58,251 nucleotides of DNA from Saprospiraceae bacterium (GTDB taxonomy: Bacteria > Bacteroidota > Bacteroidia > Chitinophagales > Saprospiraceae), in the NCBI GenBank assembly GCA_020850225.1, contig JADZFD010000018.1, positions 1 to 58,251 of the forward strand, in the 5' to 3' direction. Positions 43,288-52,443 of this stretch are shown piece by piece. Each line of letters begins with the position of its first letter. The stretch's first letter is position 1. The translations under genes were made by a program, and so were the position numbers. The notes below the pieces were generated by a model. It was not told where the DNA came from. It saw only the letters and a program-made list of their open reading frames with translations, and did not search any database.

Positions 43288-44343
43288 ATGAGAACCAAAA
43301 TAGCCGGAACAGGACACTATGTGCCTGAAAATGTAGTTACCAACGACGACCTTACCAAATACATGGATACATCCAATGAATGGATAATCGAAAGAACAGG
43401 AATTGAAGAAAGGCGCTATGCTACCAAACACAAGGAATCTACTACAACATTGGGTGCCAAAGCTGCCAGAATGGCTATTAAAAATGCCGGTATTACTGCT
43501 GAAGATATCGATTTTATCATATTTGCTACGTTGAGTCCGGACTACTATTTTCCCGGATGTGGTGTATTATTGCAAAGAGAACTTGGAATCACAGGCATTG
43601 AAGCAGGTGCTTTGGATATACGCAATCAGTGTTCCGGATTTGTCTATGGTCTTTCCATTGCTGACCAGTTTATCAAATCGGGCATGTATAAGAATATACT
43701 GCTGGTAGGAGCTGAAATGCACTCCATGGGATTGGATTTTTCCACTGAGGGCAGAAATGTAACGGTTATATTCGGTGATGGGGCAGGAGCTGTAGTCTTA
43801 CAACCAACCGAAGACGAAAACCAGGGAATACTAACCACATGTCTGCATTCAGACGGCACACATGCTGAAGAACTCGCTATGATAAATCCCGGCTCACACG
43901 GCGGATATCATTTAGGTACAGAAAAATTCGGATATCCGGATCCTTCAACACCAGGTGGCGTTTTTGTAACACAAAAAATGGTGGATGACAATATGTTGGT
44001 GCCCAATATGACAGGACAACTCGTTTTTAAAACAGCGGTAGTGAAGTTTCCACAGGTTATTAAGGAAGCGCTGGAAAAAACGAATTTGTCAACTTCCGAT
44101 ATTGATTTGCTCATACCGCATCAGGCTAACCTCAGAATAAGTCAATTTGTACAGAAAACATTAAGATTATCCGATGAAAAAGTTGTAAATAATATACAGA
44201 AATACGGTAATACAACAGCTGCATCCATTCCGATTGCTATGTCTGAAGCATGGCACGACGGACGGATTAAAGACGGTGACCTTGTTTGTCTCGCTGCTTT
44301 TGGTAGTGGATTTACATGGGGTAGCGTGCTGATCAGATGGTAA
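43288..44343 (+). CDS. 3-oxoacyl-ACP synthase III family (FabH-like)
   Basis: 351 residues of the thiolase fold. The catalytic triad is Cys115 (DIRNQCSGFVYG), His277 (LLIPHQANLRI) and Asn307 (QKYGNTTAASIP), as in initiating ketoacyl-ACP synthases. It is about 30 residues longer than E. coli FabH, with an insertion near 205-240 (GTEKFGYPDPSTPGGV). It could start fatty-acid synthesis or make a special short-chain or aryl product. Strand-opposite neighbours give no pathway context. Confidence 0.88.
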   Translation: MRTKIAGTGHYVPENVVTNDDLTKYMDTSNEWIIERTGIEERRYATKHKESTTTLGAKAARMAIKNAGITAEDIDFIIFATLSPDYYFPGCGVLLQRELGITGIEAGALDIRNQCSGFVYGLSIADQFIKSGMYKNILLVGAEMHSMGLDFSTEGRNVTVIFGDGAGAVVLQPTEDENQGILTTCLHSDGTHAEELAMINPGSHGGYHLGTEKFGYPDPSTPGGVFVTQKMVDDNMLVPNMTGQLVFKTAVVKFPQVIKEALEKTNLSTSDIDLLIPHQANLRISQFVQKTLRLSDEKVVNNIQKYGNTTAASIPIAMSEAWHDGRIKDGDLVCLAAFGSGFTWGSVLIRW

Positions 44344-44672
44344 TCACTTAATGTACTGCTAATAATAATTTTTGAAGTCAATCCTGAAGGCGTTTTTACA
44401 GCTTTAAGATTATACCGTTTTGGGTTCAAATACCTGATTCTGCTATGGTCTTACGCAATTTAGTGGTTTTATTGCAACAGAGGTATACAATTTATTATGT
44501 CGTATAAGATAGCCATTTATCCGGAATATGTATAAATTGGTCGATTATGTAATGTTGTTCACCTACTCCCATACAACTAAAAATTTAATTATTGCGTATT
44601 TATAAATACAAGACGGAAATTCTGTCCGGGAATTAGAAAAGCATTTTATTAATAATTAAATTTTGTAAAATT
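44344..44672. other. Spacer without recognised genes
   Basis: About 330 bases. I see only AT-rich sequence and a short imperfect palindrome near 44613-44627. No tRNA, terminator or clear promoter is recognised. Confidence 0.4.
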
Positions 44673-45014
44673 ATGAAAACATTTAAATTTATTGGGTTAT
44701 CTGTTGCGTTTGTTGTATGCATAGGTTATGTTGCTGCCAAAGAAGTACCAGTATCAAAGAAATCAGAAATTATGCAATTGCAAAACATATTACAGCATGC
44801 CGATCTGGGGCAATATGTCAAAACAGATACCAAACTTCAGGTGAGCTTCATTGTAAATAATAATAATGAAATCCTTGTAACATCTACAAATAATACCGGT
44901 TTGGATCATGTTATTAAAAATGCACTCAACTACCACAAAATAACATTGGTAAGTCTTGAAAAAAATAAGATTTATACACTTCCAGTTAGTATTCGATTTG
45001 GTAAAGACCAATAA
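44673..45014 (+). CDS. Small exported protein, unknown function
   Basis: 113 residues with a signal peptide (about 1-22, FIGLSVAFVVCIGYVAA) and a mature ~90-residue alpha/beta part (LQVSFIVNNNNEILVTSTN, ITLVSLEKNKIYTLPVSIRFG). Small periplasmic proteins with this strand pattern are frequent in Bacteroidota and loosely resemble TonB-C domains. I assign no function. An Lrp-type regulator follows 207 bases later. Confidence 0.65.
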   Translation: MKTFKFIGLSVAFVVCIGYVAAKEVPVSKKSEIMQLQNILQHADLGQYVKTDTKLQVSFIVNNNNEILVTSTNNTGLDHVIKNALNYHKITLVSLEKNKIYTLPVSIRFGKDQ

Positions 45015-45221
45015 AAATATTTAAGTCGGAGGATTTTGACTAATTGACGTAGTGTTTTAATTCTTTTTTTAAATAAAAGTTATTAAAAATTTTATTTTTT
45101 TTGTATTTCGTAAAACAATTATAGAAATATTTGAGTTAAGGTTATTAGATATTGTAAAATATTATTTCTTTTGCAACCTATTATTAATTTACCATAAAAT
45201 AAAATTTTAAAATAATTTACA

Positions 45222-45710
45222 ATGGCAGACTACAAGATGGACCTGATCGACTTTAAAATCATTAAAATCCTTCAGGAAAACAGTAAAATCACAAACCTTG
45301 AATTGTCAAAAAGAATCGGTTTGTCACCTGCACCAACTCTCGAAAGAGTTAAAAAACTGGAACAATCCGGTGTAATACAGAGCTATCATGCAAAGGTAGA
45401 CTCTACATTGATGGGATTGAATGTGAAGACTTTCGTTTTGGTATCTCTTGCCTGGCACAAGCCCAATGCATTAGATGGATTTATCTCCAAAATTAAAGCA
45501 ATTCCTGAAATCACTGAATGTTATATCATCACCGGTGATGCGGATTTCCTGTTGAAGATTGTTTGTAAAGACATTTCTACTTATGAGAAATTGTTGTTCA
45601 AAACATTGTCACAAATTGACGAAATCGAAAGATTGAAAACATTAATGACCCTTTCAACAGTTAAAAAAGAGAAGGTTCTGCCTTTGAATTATGACTTTGT
45701 TGAAGAATAG
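45222..45710 (+). CDS. Lrp/AsnC family transcriptional regulator
   Basis: 162 residues: an N-terminal helix-turn-helix (about 6-52, DLIDFKIIKILQENSKITN, LSKRIGLSPAPTLERVKKLE) and a C-terminal RAM ligand-binding domain (about 68-145, IPEITECYIITGDADFLLKI). Such feast/famine proteins bind amino acids as effectors. It is a single gene ended by a strong terminator at 45732. Which amino acid it senses cannot be told here. Confidence 0.93.
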   Translation: MADYKMDLIDFKIIKILQENSKITNLELSKRIGLSPAPTLERVKKLEQSGVIQSYHAKVDSTLMGLNVKTFVLVSLAWHKPNALDGFISKIKAIPEITECYIITGDADFLLKIVCKDISTYEKLLFKTLSQIDEIERLKTLMTLSTVKKEKVLPLNYDFVEE

Positions 45711-45731
45711 TCAGGATTGATTTCCCCGAAT

Positions 45732-45772
45732 AAAAAGCCATTTTCCAATAATATAGGGAAAATGGCTTTTTT
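45732..45772 (+). terminator. Intrinsic terminator after the Lrp gene
   Basis: 12-bp stem (45735-45746 with 45757-45768), 10-base loop, followed by a T run to 45772. Confidence 0.85.
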
Positions 45773-45817
45773 GTTATTTAGATAACCAAACTATCCTCAT
45801 TCAGAAAGTCTTATATT

Positions 45818-46618
45818 ATGACAAAAACACTTCTTTGGAAATTCTGGAGAAAAGACCCGAACGACTGTCAATACATCCTGGGCACCATACACACGTCAAC
45901 ACAGGAAGCGATGCAGTTCAGAGACCTGGCAGAAGCATGTATAGACAGAGTCGCGCTCTATGCAGGAGAAATGGATTTGAATGCCGTAGATGAGAACACC
46001 TTATTGCATTTTCTCCGGTTGCCGGGTGAACAAAAACTCAGTGATTTGTTTTCAGTAAGGAAATATACGAGATATAAAAGGCTCATCAGTAAGGCATGTC
46101 ATCTGGATTTGGACGATTTAGCCAGATTTTCACCGTTTTATATTACCAATCTGTTGGCAGAACAGTCGTTGCCACGTACCGCAGGAATGCCACTCGATCA
46201 TGCCTTGTGGACATATGCTACACTGGCAGGGAAAGATATGACAGGACTGGAATCTTTTCAGGATCAGTGCAGTATTATGCAACAAATACCATTGGACTAT
46301 CAAATCAAGACTTTTAAGGACAGCATGCGTCGTTTCAACACTTTCCGCAAAAAGACTGGCTTATTAAACACATTATATGCAGCAGGTGAGCTTGATTTGT
46401 TATATAAATATTCTAAAAAGAGTATGGGGTCTATGCGCAAACTCATGATATATGAACGAAATCAGAAAATGATACATCGTATCAGTGAACTCATTTCTTC
46501 TCAATCGTGTTTTATTGCTGTAGGTGCTGCCCATCTTGGAGGTGATAAGGGCATTATTGCAGGACTAAAACGCAAAGGGTATGATTTTAGAATGATACGG
46601 CAGTTATCAGATATATAA
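45818..46618 (+). CDS. TraB/GumN family protein
   Basis: 266 residues with the two family marks: N-terminal ILGTIHTS (about 20-27) and C-terminal FIAVGAAHLGGDKG (about 236-249), each with a Gly/His pair. These are related to the Tiki/TraB metalloprotease-like fold, which usually acts outside the cell or on pheromones. This copy has no signal peptide and so looks cytoplasmic. No operon partner is close. Confidence 0.85.
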   Translation: MTKTLLWKFWRKDPNDCQYILGTIHTSTQEAMQFRDLAEACIDRVALYAGEMDLNAVDENTLLHFLRLPGEQKLSDLFSVRKYTRYKRLISKACHLDLDDLARFSPFYITNLLAEQSLPRTAGMPLDHALWTYATLAGKDMTGLESFQDQCSIMQQIPLDYQIKTFKDSMRRFNTFRKKTGLLNTLYAAGELDLLYKYSKKSMGSMRKLMIYERNQKMIHRISELISSQSCFIAVGAAHLGGDKGIIAGLKRKGYDFRMIRQLSDI

Positions 46619-46693
46619 ACCTGGTGCAGTAAGATTCTTTACTTAAAAATATATTAATTAGAAATATTTTTTAAAAGTATATATTCAAAATAA

Positions 46694-46725
46694 TTGGATT
46701 ATTAAATAGGTTCAATGTATATTTG
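46694..46725 (+). promoter_or_regulatory. Candidate promoter of the PspC-like gene
   Basis: TTG (46694-46696), 21 bases, then TATATTTG (46718-46725): both Bacteroidota elements at the right spacing, about 52 bases before the ATG at 46778. Confidence 0.55.
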
Positions 46726-46777
46726 TGAAGATAAATATTTTTCAAATAATCAGAATATAAAGCTTAATTAAGATTTT

Positions 46778-46999
46778 ATGGATATTGTTGAAAATAATAT
46801 ACAGCCATTCGTCGAAAAGTATAGCTTTGGTGTATGTAGTTATCTGGCTCAGAAATGGCGGTTGGATGAATCCAAGGTGCGTTTATATTTTATCTACAGC
46901 AGTTTTGTCACTTTCGGTTCACCGGTTATTTTTTATCTTTTTACAGCTTTCTGGCTGAATGTTAAAAAGTATATCAGGAGTGGGATATCCCTGAAGTAA
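46778..46999 (+). CDS. PspC-domain small membrane protein
   Basis: 73 residues showing a single PspC-type unit: FGVCSYLAQKWRLDESKVRLYFI split before the hydrophobic stretch SSFVTFGSPVIFYLFTAFWL. PspC proteins sit in the inner membrane and help with envelope stress. It has its own promoter. The UbiA-like gene starts 14 bases after its stop, so the pair is one unit. Confidence 0.75.
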   Translation: MDIVENNIQPFVEKYSFGVCSYLAQKWRLDESKVRLYFIYSSFVTFGSPVIFYLFTAFWLNVKKYIRSGISLK

Positions 47000-47013
47000 C
47001 CGTCTTGTACTGA

Positions 47014-47901
47014 ATGATATTGTCGGATAAAAACCCGGAAATTACCTTCAGAAAGTGGTTTAAGTACTTTCTGGATATATTTATTCACCGATATATTTAT
47101 TTGGGACTGTGTACCGCAGGGTTGACATATTTTACCTATTTTTCATTAGCATTACCAATAGATATTCTTTATGTAGCGAGCATATTGTCGGGCACATTCC
47201 TGATTTATAATTACCATTCTTTTTTTAGTCTTTCTCCAAAGATGCTGATAAATCAGTTAATAAAGAGTCCCCTGATAATATTGTATCTCATCAGTACAGT
47301 TTTTTTATTGGTATTATCCATATCCGTGACCTATGTTTGGATATTGTTACTGGCATTAGTCATAGTGATGGGATATTACAGTGTAGGAGTATTTAAAAAC
47401 TATACATTCAGGAAAAGCTGGATAAAGCCATTAAGTATCGGAATTGTATATGCCTTGATTACACTGACTTATCCGGCAGCCACTGCACATCTTCCCTGGT
47501 TACTTATACTGTCGTTGACGCTTGAAAGAATTGTTTTTATTGCAGCACTGGCCTTAATATTCGATGTTGGTGATGTCGAGAAAGACAGATTGGAAGTGCA
47601 TCCTACTGTTCCAACTCTTTTAGGTGTCCGAACTTCCATAGTTATAGCTATATTATGGGTTGTTCTGGCATGTATTGTTAATATTTATGCCTTTAGTGAA
47701 CACTGGGTAAAGCAAATCAATTTTTATGCTTTGTTAGTCACGTATTTAGTAGCTGTTATACTTTTTATCAGTGCCTCACCCTTGCATCGCAAATCATTTT
47801 ATCTCGTGTATGTCGATGGTATGATAGGTCTGCCTTTTATAATCTTTTTATTTGCACAATGGATGCAATGGATACTTTTTGAAATTATTTTTCATATTTG
47901 A
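47014..47901 (+). CDS. UbiA-like polytopic membrane protein
   Basis: 295 residues with about eight to nine membrane spans. The loop DVGDVEKDRLEVHPTVPTLLG (about 184-204) resembles the second Asp-rich motif of UbiA prenyltransferases, while the first (expected N-D-x-x-D) is replaced by YNYHSFF near 68, so prenyl transfer is uncertain. Some Bacteroidota annotations call this a UbiA-family protein. Its 3' end overlaps the convergent LysM gene by 17 bases. Confidence 0.68.
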   Translation: MILSDKNPEITFRKWFKYFLDIFIHRYIYLGLCTAGLTYFTYFSLALPIDILYVASILSGTFLIYNYHSFFSLSPKMLINQLIKSPLIILYLISTVFLLVLSISVTYVWILLLALVIVMGYYSVGVFKNYTFRKSWIKPLSIGIVYALITLTYPAATAHLPWLLILSLTLERIVFIAALALIFDVGDVEKDRLEVHPTVPTLLGVRTSIVIAILWVVLACIVNIYAFSEHWVKQINFYALLVTYLVAVILFISASPLHRKSFYLVYVDGMIGLPFIIFLFAQWMQWILFEIIFHI

Positions 47902-48778
47902 TATTCACCTTAAACCGTGTATCAAAAATACCTAATCCTTTTGCTATTGAAGGACTGATAATGATAGAAACGTCACTATTGTAGGTATTTTGTGGAATTT
48001 TTCCTATAACTTTTGCTTTTATATGTCTTCTGACCATTGGATTGTAGATGTCTATCATGCTTCCTGGTCGGGCATCGTCAAATAAGACAAAGTAGTTTGC
48101 AGATTCGGCAGCTGTTTTGTCGTAAAACCCGATTACATCCGACAGATAGTACTTGGTAATAGTTACATCTTCAGGATCTGTACTTTTTATATCCACATCT
48201 GTTTTTGAATTTTTTTCTTCGGATTTTTCAATTGTTTTTTTCGGTGTTTTTGTTGTAGTGTTCGTATTTAGTAAAGGCAGATAATAACCTACTTTGATGG
48301 CTTCACCCGCTTGAACAGACGATGTAGTCTTGTTGTTTAATACTTGTATTGCATTAACACTGTTTTTGAATTTTTTTGAAATACTATACAGTGTCTCCGA
48401 AGGTTTGACCCGATATATCAGGACAAAGTATTTTTCCGACCGGGGTTTTGTGACTGTAATCCTTTTATTGTCCAAACGGACTTTTACAATCTTACCGGCA
48501 TGTATCGGTTTGTTGGGATCTATATTGCTTTCTCTAAACAATACATCTTTTGAAACCTGGAATACTTCGGCAAGACTGTAAATCGTCACACTGTTGTCAT
48601 ATACATGACTATAAAAAACATTGTTCTCAGGCAGATTGTCGACTTCTATTTCGACGCCTGTATAAAAAAATCGGTTGCTACTATTCTGAGCCGGTAAAAT
48701 ATTTGTAATCAAAATTACTAAAAATAGCGTAACTTTGCTTTCTACAGTCCAACTCTTTAATAAAAACACATCAAACAT
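47885..48778 (-). CDS. LysM-domain cell-wall protein with RlpA-like C-terminal domain
   Basis: 297 residues. A signal segment ends near LPAQ. Two LysM units follow (about 45-100, SVTIYSLAEVFQVSKDVLFR, and 122-165, SETLYSISKKFKNSVNAIQ) that bind peptidoglycan. A Lys/Ser/Thr linker (about 175-200) comes next, then a C-terminal beta domain (about 207-297, PGSMIDIYNPMVRRHIKAKV) resembling a double-psi RlpA-type fold. Such proteins tether or trim wall material in Bacteroidota. A TATATTTG box lies 26 bases upstream of the ATG. Confidence 0.8.
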   Translation of the reverse strand: MFDVFLLKSWTVESKVTLFLVILITNILPAQNSSNRFFYTGVEIEVDNLPENNVFYSHVYDNSVTIYSLAEVFQVSKDVLFRESNIDPNKPIHAGKIVKVRLDNKRITVTKPRSEKYFVLIYRVKPSETLYSISKKFKNSVNAIQVLNNKTTSSVQAGEAIKVGYYLPLLNTNTTTKTPKKTIEKSEEKNSKTDVDIKSTDPEDVTITKYYLSDVIGFYDKTAAESANYFVLFDDARPGSMIDIYNPMVRRHIKAKVIGKIPQNTYNSDVSIIISPSIAKGLGIFDTRFKVNIKYEK

Positions 48779-48803
48779 CTTCTAATAGTTTCAAAACACA
48801 GTG

Positions 48804-48811
48804 CAAATATA
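48804..48811 (-). promoter_or_regulatory. Candidate -7 box for the LysM gene
   Basis: Minus strand TATATTTG. Together with AATATTTG on the plus strand (48817-48824) it forms a near-palindrome between divergent genes, so both promoters may share this spot. Confidence 0.45.
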
Positions 48812-48853
48812 TTATGAATATTTGTAATATGTATTATAAACTTAAAAAAATTT

Positions 48854-49600
48854 ATGAAAATTTCAATAATTATTCCTTCCAGACTTGCTTCAACGCGATT
48901 ACCTCAGAAGCCGCTGGCTGATATAGGTGGTAAAAGTTTGATTCAAAGAGTATACTTACAGGCATCCAAAGTGAAGGTTGCAGAGGTCATAGTTGCTACA
49001 GATGATATGGTCATATATAATCATGTTCAGGATTTTGGAGGTACTGTATTTATGACGTCACCTGACCACCAGTCTGGTACTGACAGGGTAGCGGAAGTTG
49101 CCGGTCAGCTGGATAGTGATATTATTATCAATCTGCAAGGAGATGAACCGCTGATTGATCCGATTCAGATTGGAGAACTCATCAGGCTTATGGAGAGAAC
49201 GGAGGTTCAGATAGGTACACAATGCACAAAGATCACCGATCTGGATCAGTTATTTGATTATAATGTCGTAAAGGTTGTAAGGGATGATCAGGAGAAAGCC
49301 CTCTATTTTTCCAGACAGGCCATTCCTGCCATAAGGGATTCCAGATACAGTGACTGGGTGAACAAGGCTGATTATTACAGGCATATTGGTATGTACGGTT
49401 TCAAAAGGGAAACCTTACTGCAATTGCAGCATCTCACCCAAACATCATATGAAAAAGCTGAAAATTTAGAACAGTTGAGATGGTTGCAACATGGATTTTC
49501 AATTTACTGTAGTACAACAAACTATACATCCGTTGGTGTAGATACACCTGAAGATCTGGAACGTGTCAGAGCGTTAGTCCTTAAAGAAACGAGCCATTGA
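48854..49600 (+). CDS. kdsB: 3-deoxy-manno-octulosonate cytidylyltransferase
   Basis: Activates KDO as CMP-KDO for lipopolysaccharide. The nucleotide-binding opening is IIPSRLASTRLPQKPLADIGGKSLIQ split across ~20 residues (about 5-30). NLQGDEPLIDP (about 93-103) and HIGMYGFKRETL (about 176-187) are further family blocks, and 248 aa is the normal length. It partners with kdsA at 34544. The 3' end overlaps the convergent cdd gene by 20 bases. Confidence 0.95.
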   Translation: MKISIIIPSRLASTRLPQKPLADIGGKSLIQRVYLQASKVKVAEVIVATDDMVIYNHVQDFGGTVFMTSPDHQSGTDRVAEVAGQLDSDIIINLQGDEPLIDPIQIGELIRLMERTEVQIGTQCTKITDLDQLFDYNVVKVVRDDQEKALYFSRQAIPAIRDSRYSDWVNKADYYRHIGMYGFKRETLLQLQHLTQTSYEKAENLEQLRWLQHGFSIYCSTTNYTSVGVDTPEDLERVRALVLKETSH

Positions 49601-50063
49601 ATCCAAGAGGTAGCAGATCTTCGTTTGATTGGATTTCATAAACAACTTCACTATCGGCTTTCAACAGAATGCGTATCGGTTGTTTGTGCCTGAATGCATA
49701 TTCTGATATTACCTGTCGGCATGCACCGCAGGGTGAAGCAGGTTCTGTAATTTTGATTTTTTGATTTTGAATTGTAATAGCAAGCGTCATTGGCGATACA
49801 TCGGGTTTGTTGGCAGCAGCATTGTATAAAGCTACTCTTTCTCCACACATGCACAGCGGGTAGGAAGCATTTTCCTGATTGGAACCAACAAAAATAGAAT
49901 CATCTGCCAGCCGGACAGCAGCACCGACATGAAAACCTGAATAGGGCGCATAAGCTTTCGGAAGTTGTTCCATTGCTTTTTGCACCAATTCGAGATCGGC
50001 AGGTGTCAATTCACTTAAAGCATTATATTTTATATATTCAAATCCTTTCTTTACTGATTCCAT
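49581..50063 (-). CDS. cdd: Cytidine deaminase
   Basis: Salvages cytidine and deoxycytidine by hydrolytic deamination, with one zinc per subunit. Zinc ligands lie in MCGERVALYNAA (the first motif here C-G-E, where C-A-E is usual) and in PCGACRQVISE. The substrate-positioning PYSGFHVGAAV and a QENASYPLC segment are also present. At 160 aa it is a tetrameric-type enzyme with about 25 extra N-terminal residues. Confidence 0.93.
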   Translation of the reverse strand: MESVKKGFEYIKYNALSELTPADLELVQKAMEQLPKAYAPYSGFHVGAAVRLADDSIFVGSNQENASYPLCMCGERVALYNAAANKPDVSPMTLAITIQNQKIKITEPASPCGACRQVISEYAFRHKQPIRILLKADSEVVYEIQSNEDLLPLGFNGSFL

Positions 50064-50587
50064 ATTATATATTTTTTGAATAAGGGAATATTACAACGTT
50101 TTTATACTGTCAAAGGTTCTGTTTTGCCAAATCTATCCAAGTCTACCTGTAATAACTAAATAAAGTATCATTATAAATTCATTGTTCAGAAACATAATAT
50201 ATCAGACTGCAAAAACTATGCTCATCATTTAATTTTATGACTCTATCCTTGAAAATTTTGATTTTAGCTCTTGTTTTATTATCAATTGACATGATGACAT
50301 GCATAATAAAAATATCTTATAATGTACAGTAAAAAAGCTTAATATAAATAACAAGTATTTATATGTAATGTAATTTCAGATAGTTTTCGGGTTTAATTTT
50401 GTGCGAGAAAATCGGTCAGTTTTTGTGAAAACAATTCGTATGAAAAATTGGTTTGTATACAGTTAACTGTTTTTTAACATAATAATACCGTGTTTTATCA
50501 TGCCATTAACGTGATTGTGATAATTCATACGTCTTAATATTATATTGTAAAAATATTTTTCATCAAAACCAATAAAAATAATTAAAA
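50064..50587. other. Spacer upstream of the porin-like gene
   Basis: AT-rich, no gene recognised. It holds a promoter box (50394-50401) for the porin-like gene, which would leave a long 5' leader of about 180 bases. I see no clear RNA structure in that leader. Confidence 0.4.
50394..50401 (+). promoter_or_regulatory. Candidate -7 box for the porin-like gene
   Basis: TAATTTTG matches TAnnTTTG, 186 bases before the ATG at 50588. Confidence 0.35.
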
Positions 50588-51277
50588 ATGAAAGCGTTAA
50601 AATCAGCTTGTGTGGCCATGATGGTATTTGGATTGTCAACCTTGACCAATGCCCAGTATGCAGTTGGCCTGAAGATTGGTGCCAACTTTTCGGATACCAG
50701 AATAGGTGGATTTGCAGATAATTTTCTGCCGAGTCAGGATGTGTACTTAGGATTTACAGCGGGAGCGATAGCAGAAATACCATTAAAAAATGGTTTTGCT
50801 TTCAGACCGGAACTCAATTTTACCCAGAAAGGTTTTATTACGGATATAAAAGCTACGGAAGTAGACATTTTTGGTATTAAAACATCACTGGGTGCTAAAG
50901 CTAAAACCAGATATAATTACCTCGATTTACCGTTATTGTTCAAGTACAGTATGGGTAATAACCTGGCGAAAGCCTACATCATAGCAGGTCCAACATTTGG
51001 ATATGCTATGAATGGTCATATCAGACCGGTAGCCAATTTGATATTGCAGGTAAATCTTCCTAAAGTCAATCTTCCTTTGGATGGCGACTATTATCAGCGT
51101 TTTGAAGTAGCAGCTACTATCGGCGGCGGTGGTGAAGTAAAAGCTGGCCCAGGTAAGATTTTTGCAGATGTACGTTATAATGCTGGTATCACTGATATGC
51201 TACAGAATACAATCATTGAGGTGAGTTCTAAAAATCAGGGTTTTGCAATAACGGGAGGTTATGCATATGAATTCTAA
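50588..51277 (+). CDS. Outer-membrane beta-barrel protein (porin family)
   Basis: 229 residues: a signal peptide (about 1-22, ending TNAQ) and a small OmpW/opacity-like barrel with alternating strands (YAVGLKIGANFSDTR, FRPELNFTQKGF, YLDLPLLFKYSMG, NNLAKAYIIAGPTFGYAMNG) ending in the aromatic strand FAITGGYAYEF. The LDLPLLFKY-type block is typical of the porin-family/outer-membrane-beta-barrel proteins of Bacteroidota. Substrate unknown. A terminator follows. Confidence 0.88.
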   Translation: MKALKSACVAMMVFGLSTLTNAQYAVGLKIGANFSDTRIGGFADNFLPSQDVYLGFTAGAIAEIPLKNGFAFRPELNFTQKGFITDIKATEVDIFGIKTSLGAKAKTRYNYLDLPLLFKYSMGNNLAKAYIIAGPTFGYAMNGHIRPVANLILQVNLPKVNLPLDGDYYQRFEVAATIGGGGEVKAGPGKIFADVRYNAGITDMLQNTIIEVSSKNQGFAITGGYAYEF

Positions 51278-51303
51278 TATTAGATAGATTGTAAAGTATG
51301 AGA

Positions 51304-51344
51304 AAAACAGAGGCGGAAAATATTCTTAGCCTCTGTTTTTTTTT
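51304..51344 (+). terminator. Intrinsic terminator after the porin-like gene
   Basis: 11-bp stem AAAACAGAGGC (51304-51314) with GCCTCTGTTTT (51329-51339), and nine T in all. Confidence 0.85.
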
Positions 51345-51402
51345 GGGGAGATATTATTTGAAATGTATTCAAAAAGGGAAATGTACGCTTCTTTCGATTC
51401 GG

Positions 51403-51606
51403 TTATTTTCCTGAAGATTTTGAGTCCGTGTATTTTTGAATCACTACCTGAATTGCAGACAAACTAAGACCGTATGTTAAAAATCTGATTATAAAAATAC
51501 CAGTATCGAACGGCTTACCATCATGATGGTCAAACATAGTATTAAAACCTGCCATGAAAATTCCGAAGAATAAAAAATATATAATTAAGATTTTAAAATA
51601 TTTCAT
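51403..51606 (-). CDS. Small two-span membrane protein
   Basis: 67 residues with hydrophobic segments at about 5-24 and 39-58 joined by HHDGKPFDTG, and a polar tail. I do not recognise it. It lies 25 bases downstream of the CoA-transferase gene on the same strand, so it may ride on that transcript. Confidence 0.5.
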   Translation of the reverse strand: MKYFKILIIYFLFFGIFMAGFNTMFDHHDGKPFDTGIFIIRFLTYGLSLSAIQVVIQKYTDSKSSGK

Positions 51607-51631
51607 CTAAAATATTGGACCTACTACAATT

Positions 51632-52288
51632 TTATAGATTCATTTCAGGTATTTCGCCTTCAACTATTAGTGTACCTTCTGTCACCGACTGAATATATTC
51701 GACGCTGACACCCGGAGCACGTTCCAGAAGCTTGAATCCCTTATCAGTTACATCCAGTACAGCAAGTTCGGTCACAATCTTTTTGACACATCTGACACCT
51801 GTCAGCGGTAATGAGCATTTTTTCAACAGTTTGGATTCGCCGGCTTTGTTGACGTGCATCATGGCAACGATGATATTTTCAGCAGATGATACCAGATCCA
51901 TCGCACCGCCCATGCCTTTGACCATCTTTCCCGGAATTTTCCAGTTTGCTATGTCACCATTTTCAGATACTTCCATTGCTCCCAATACGGTCAGATCGAC
52001 ATGCTTGCCCCGAATCATCCCGAAACTCAGTGATGAATCAAAAAAACTTGCACCCGGAAGGGTAGTGATTGTTTGCTTACCTGCATTGATATAATCTGCA
52101 TCTTCATCACCTTCATATGGAAAAGGTCCCATACCAAGAACACCGTTTTCACTTTGAATTTCTACATGCAGACCTTCAGGTATATAATTGGCAACCAGTG
52201 TAGGTATTCCAATTCCAAGATTGACGTAGTAGCCATCCTTGAGTTCTTTTGCTATTCTTTTTGCAATGCCTGTTTTATCTAATGCCAT
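51632..52288 (-). CDS. 3-oxoacid CoA-transferase subunit B
   Basis: Beta subunit of a succinyl-CoA:3-ketoacid-type CoA transferase. The catalytic Glu lies in [11 protein letters not shown] (about 50-60), following [31 protein letters not shown] and GMGGAMDLV are further family blocks. These enzymes move CoA between ketoacids in ketone-body or branched-chain metabolism. The alpha subunit is normally encoded next door, but the adjacent upstream gene is a transporter, so the partner must be elsewhere. Confidence 0.92.
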   Translation of the reverse strand: MALDKTGIAKRIAKELKDGYYVNLGIGIPTLVANYIPEGLHVEIQSENGVLGMGPFPYEGDEDADYINAGKQTITTLPGASFFDSSLSFGMIRGKHVDLTVLGAMEVSENGDIANWKIPGKMVKGMGGAMDLVSSAENIIVAMMHVNKAGESKLLKKCSLPLTGVRCVKKIVTELAVLDVTDKGFKLLERAPGVSVEYIQSVTEGTLIVEGEIPEMNL

Positions 52289-52313
52289 GACGATATATTT
52301 ATTAAATGTAAGG

Positions 52314-52321
52314 CAAAAATA
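52314..52321 (-). promoter_or_regulatory. Candidate -7 box for the CoA-transferase gene
   Basis: Minus strand TATTTTTG matches TAnnTTTG, 26 bases before the start at 52288; this shows the subunit B gene has its own promoter. Confidence 0.45.
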
Positions 52322-52443
52322 ATAAATTATACCGTAATATTCAAATCAGATTGTATAGTTGATTTTTATGCACAATTAAAATCAGGCAGGATCCAGGCTA
52401 TTAAATAAATCAGTATATCTGATTTTGAAAAGGTGTACCTATA

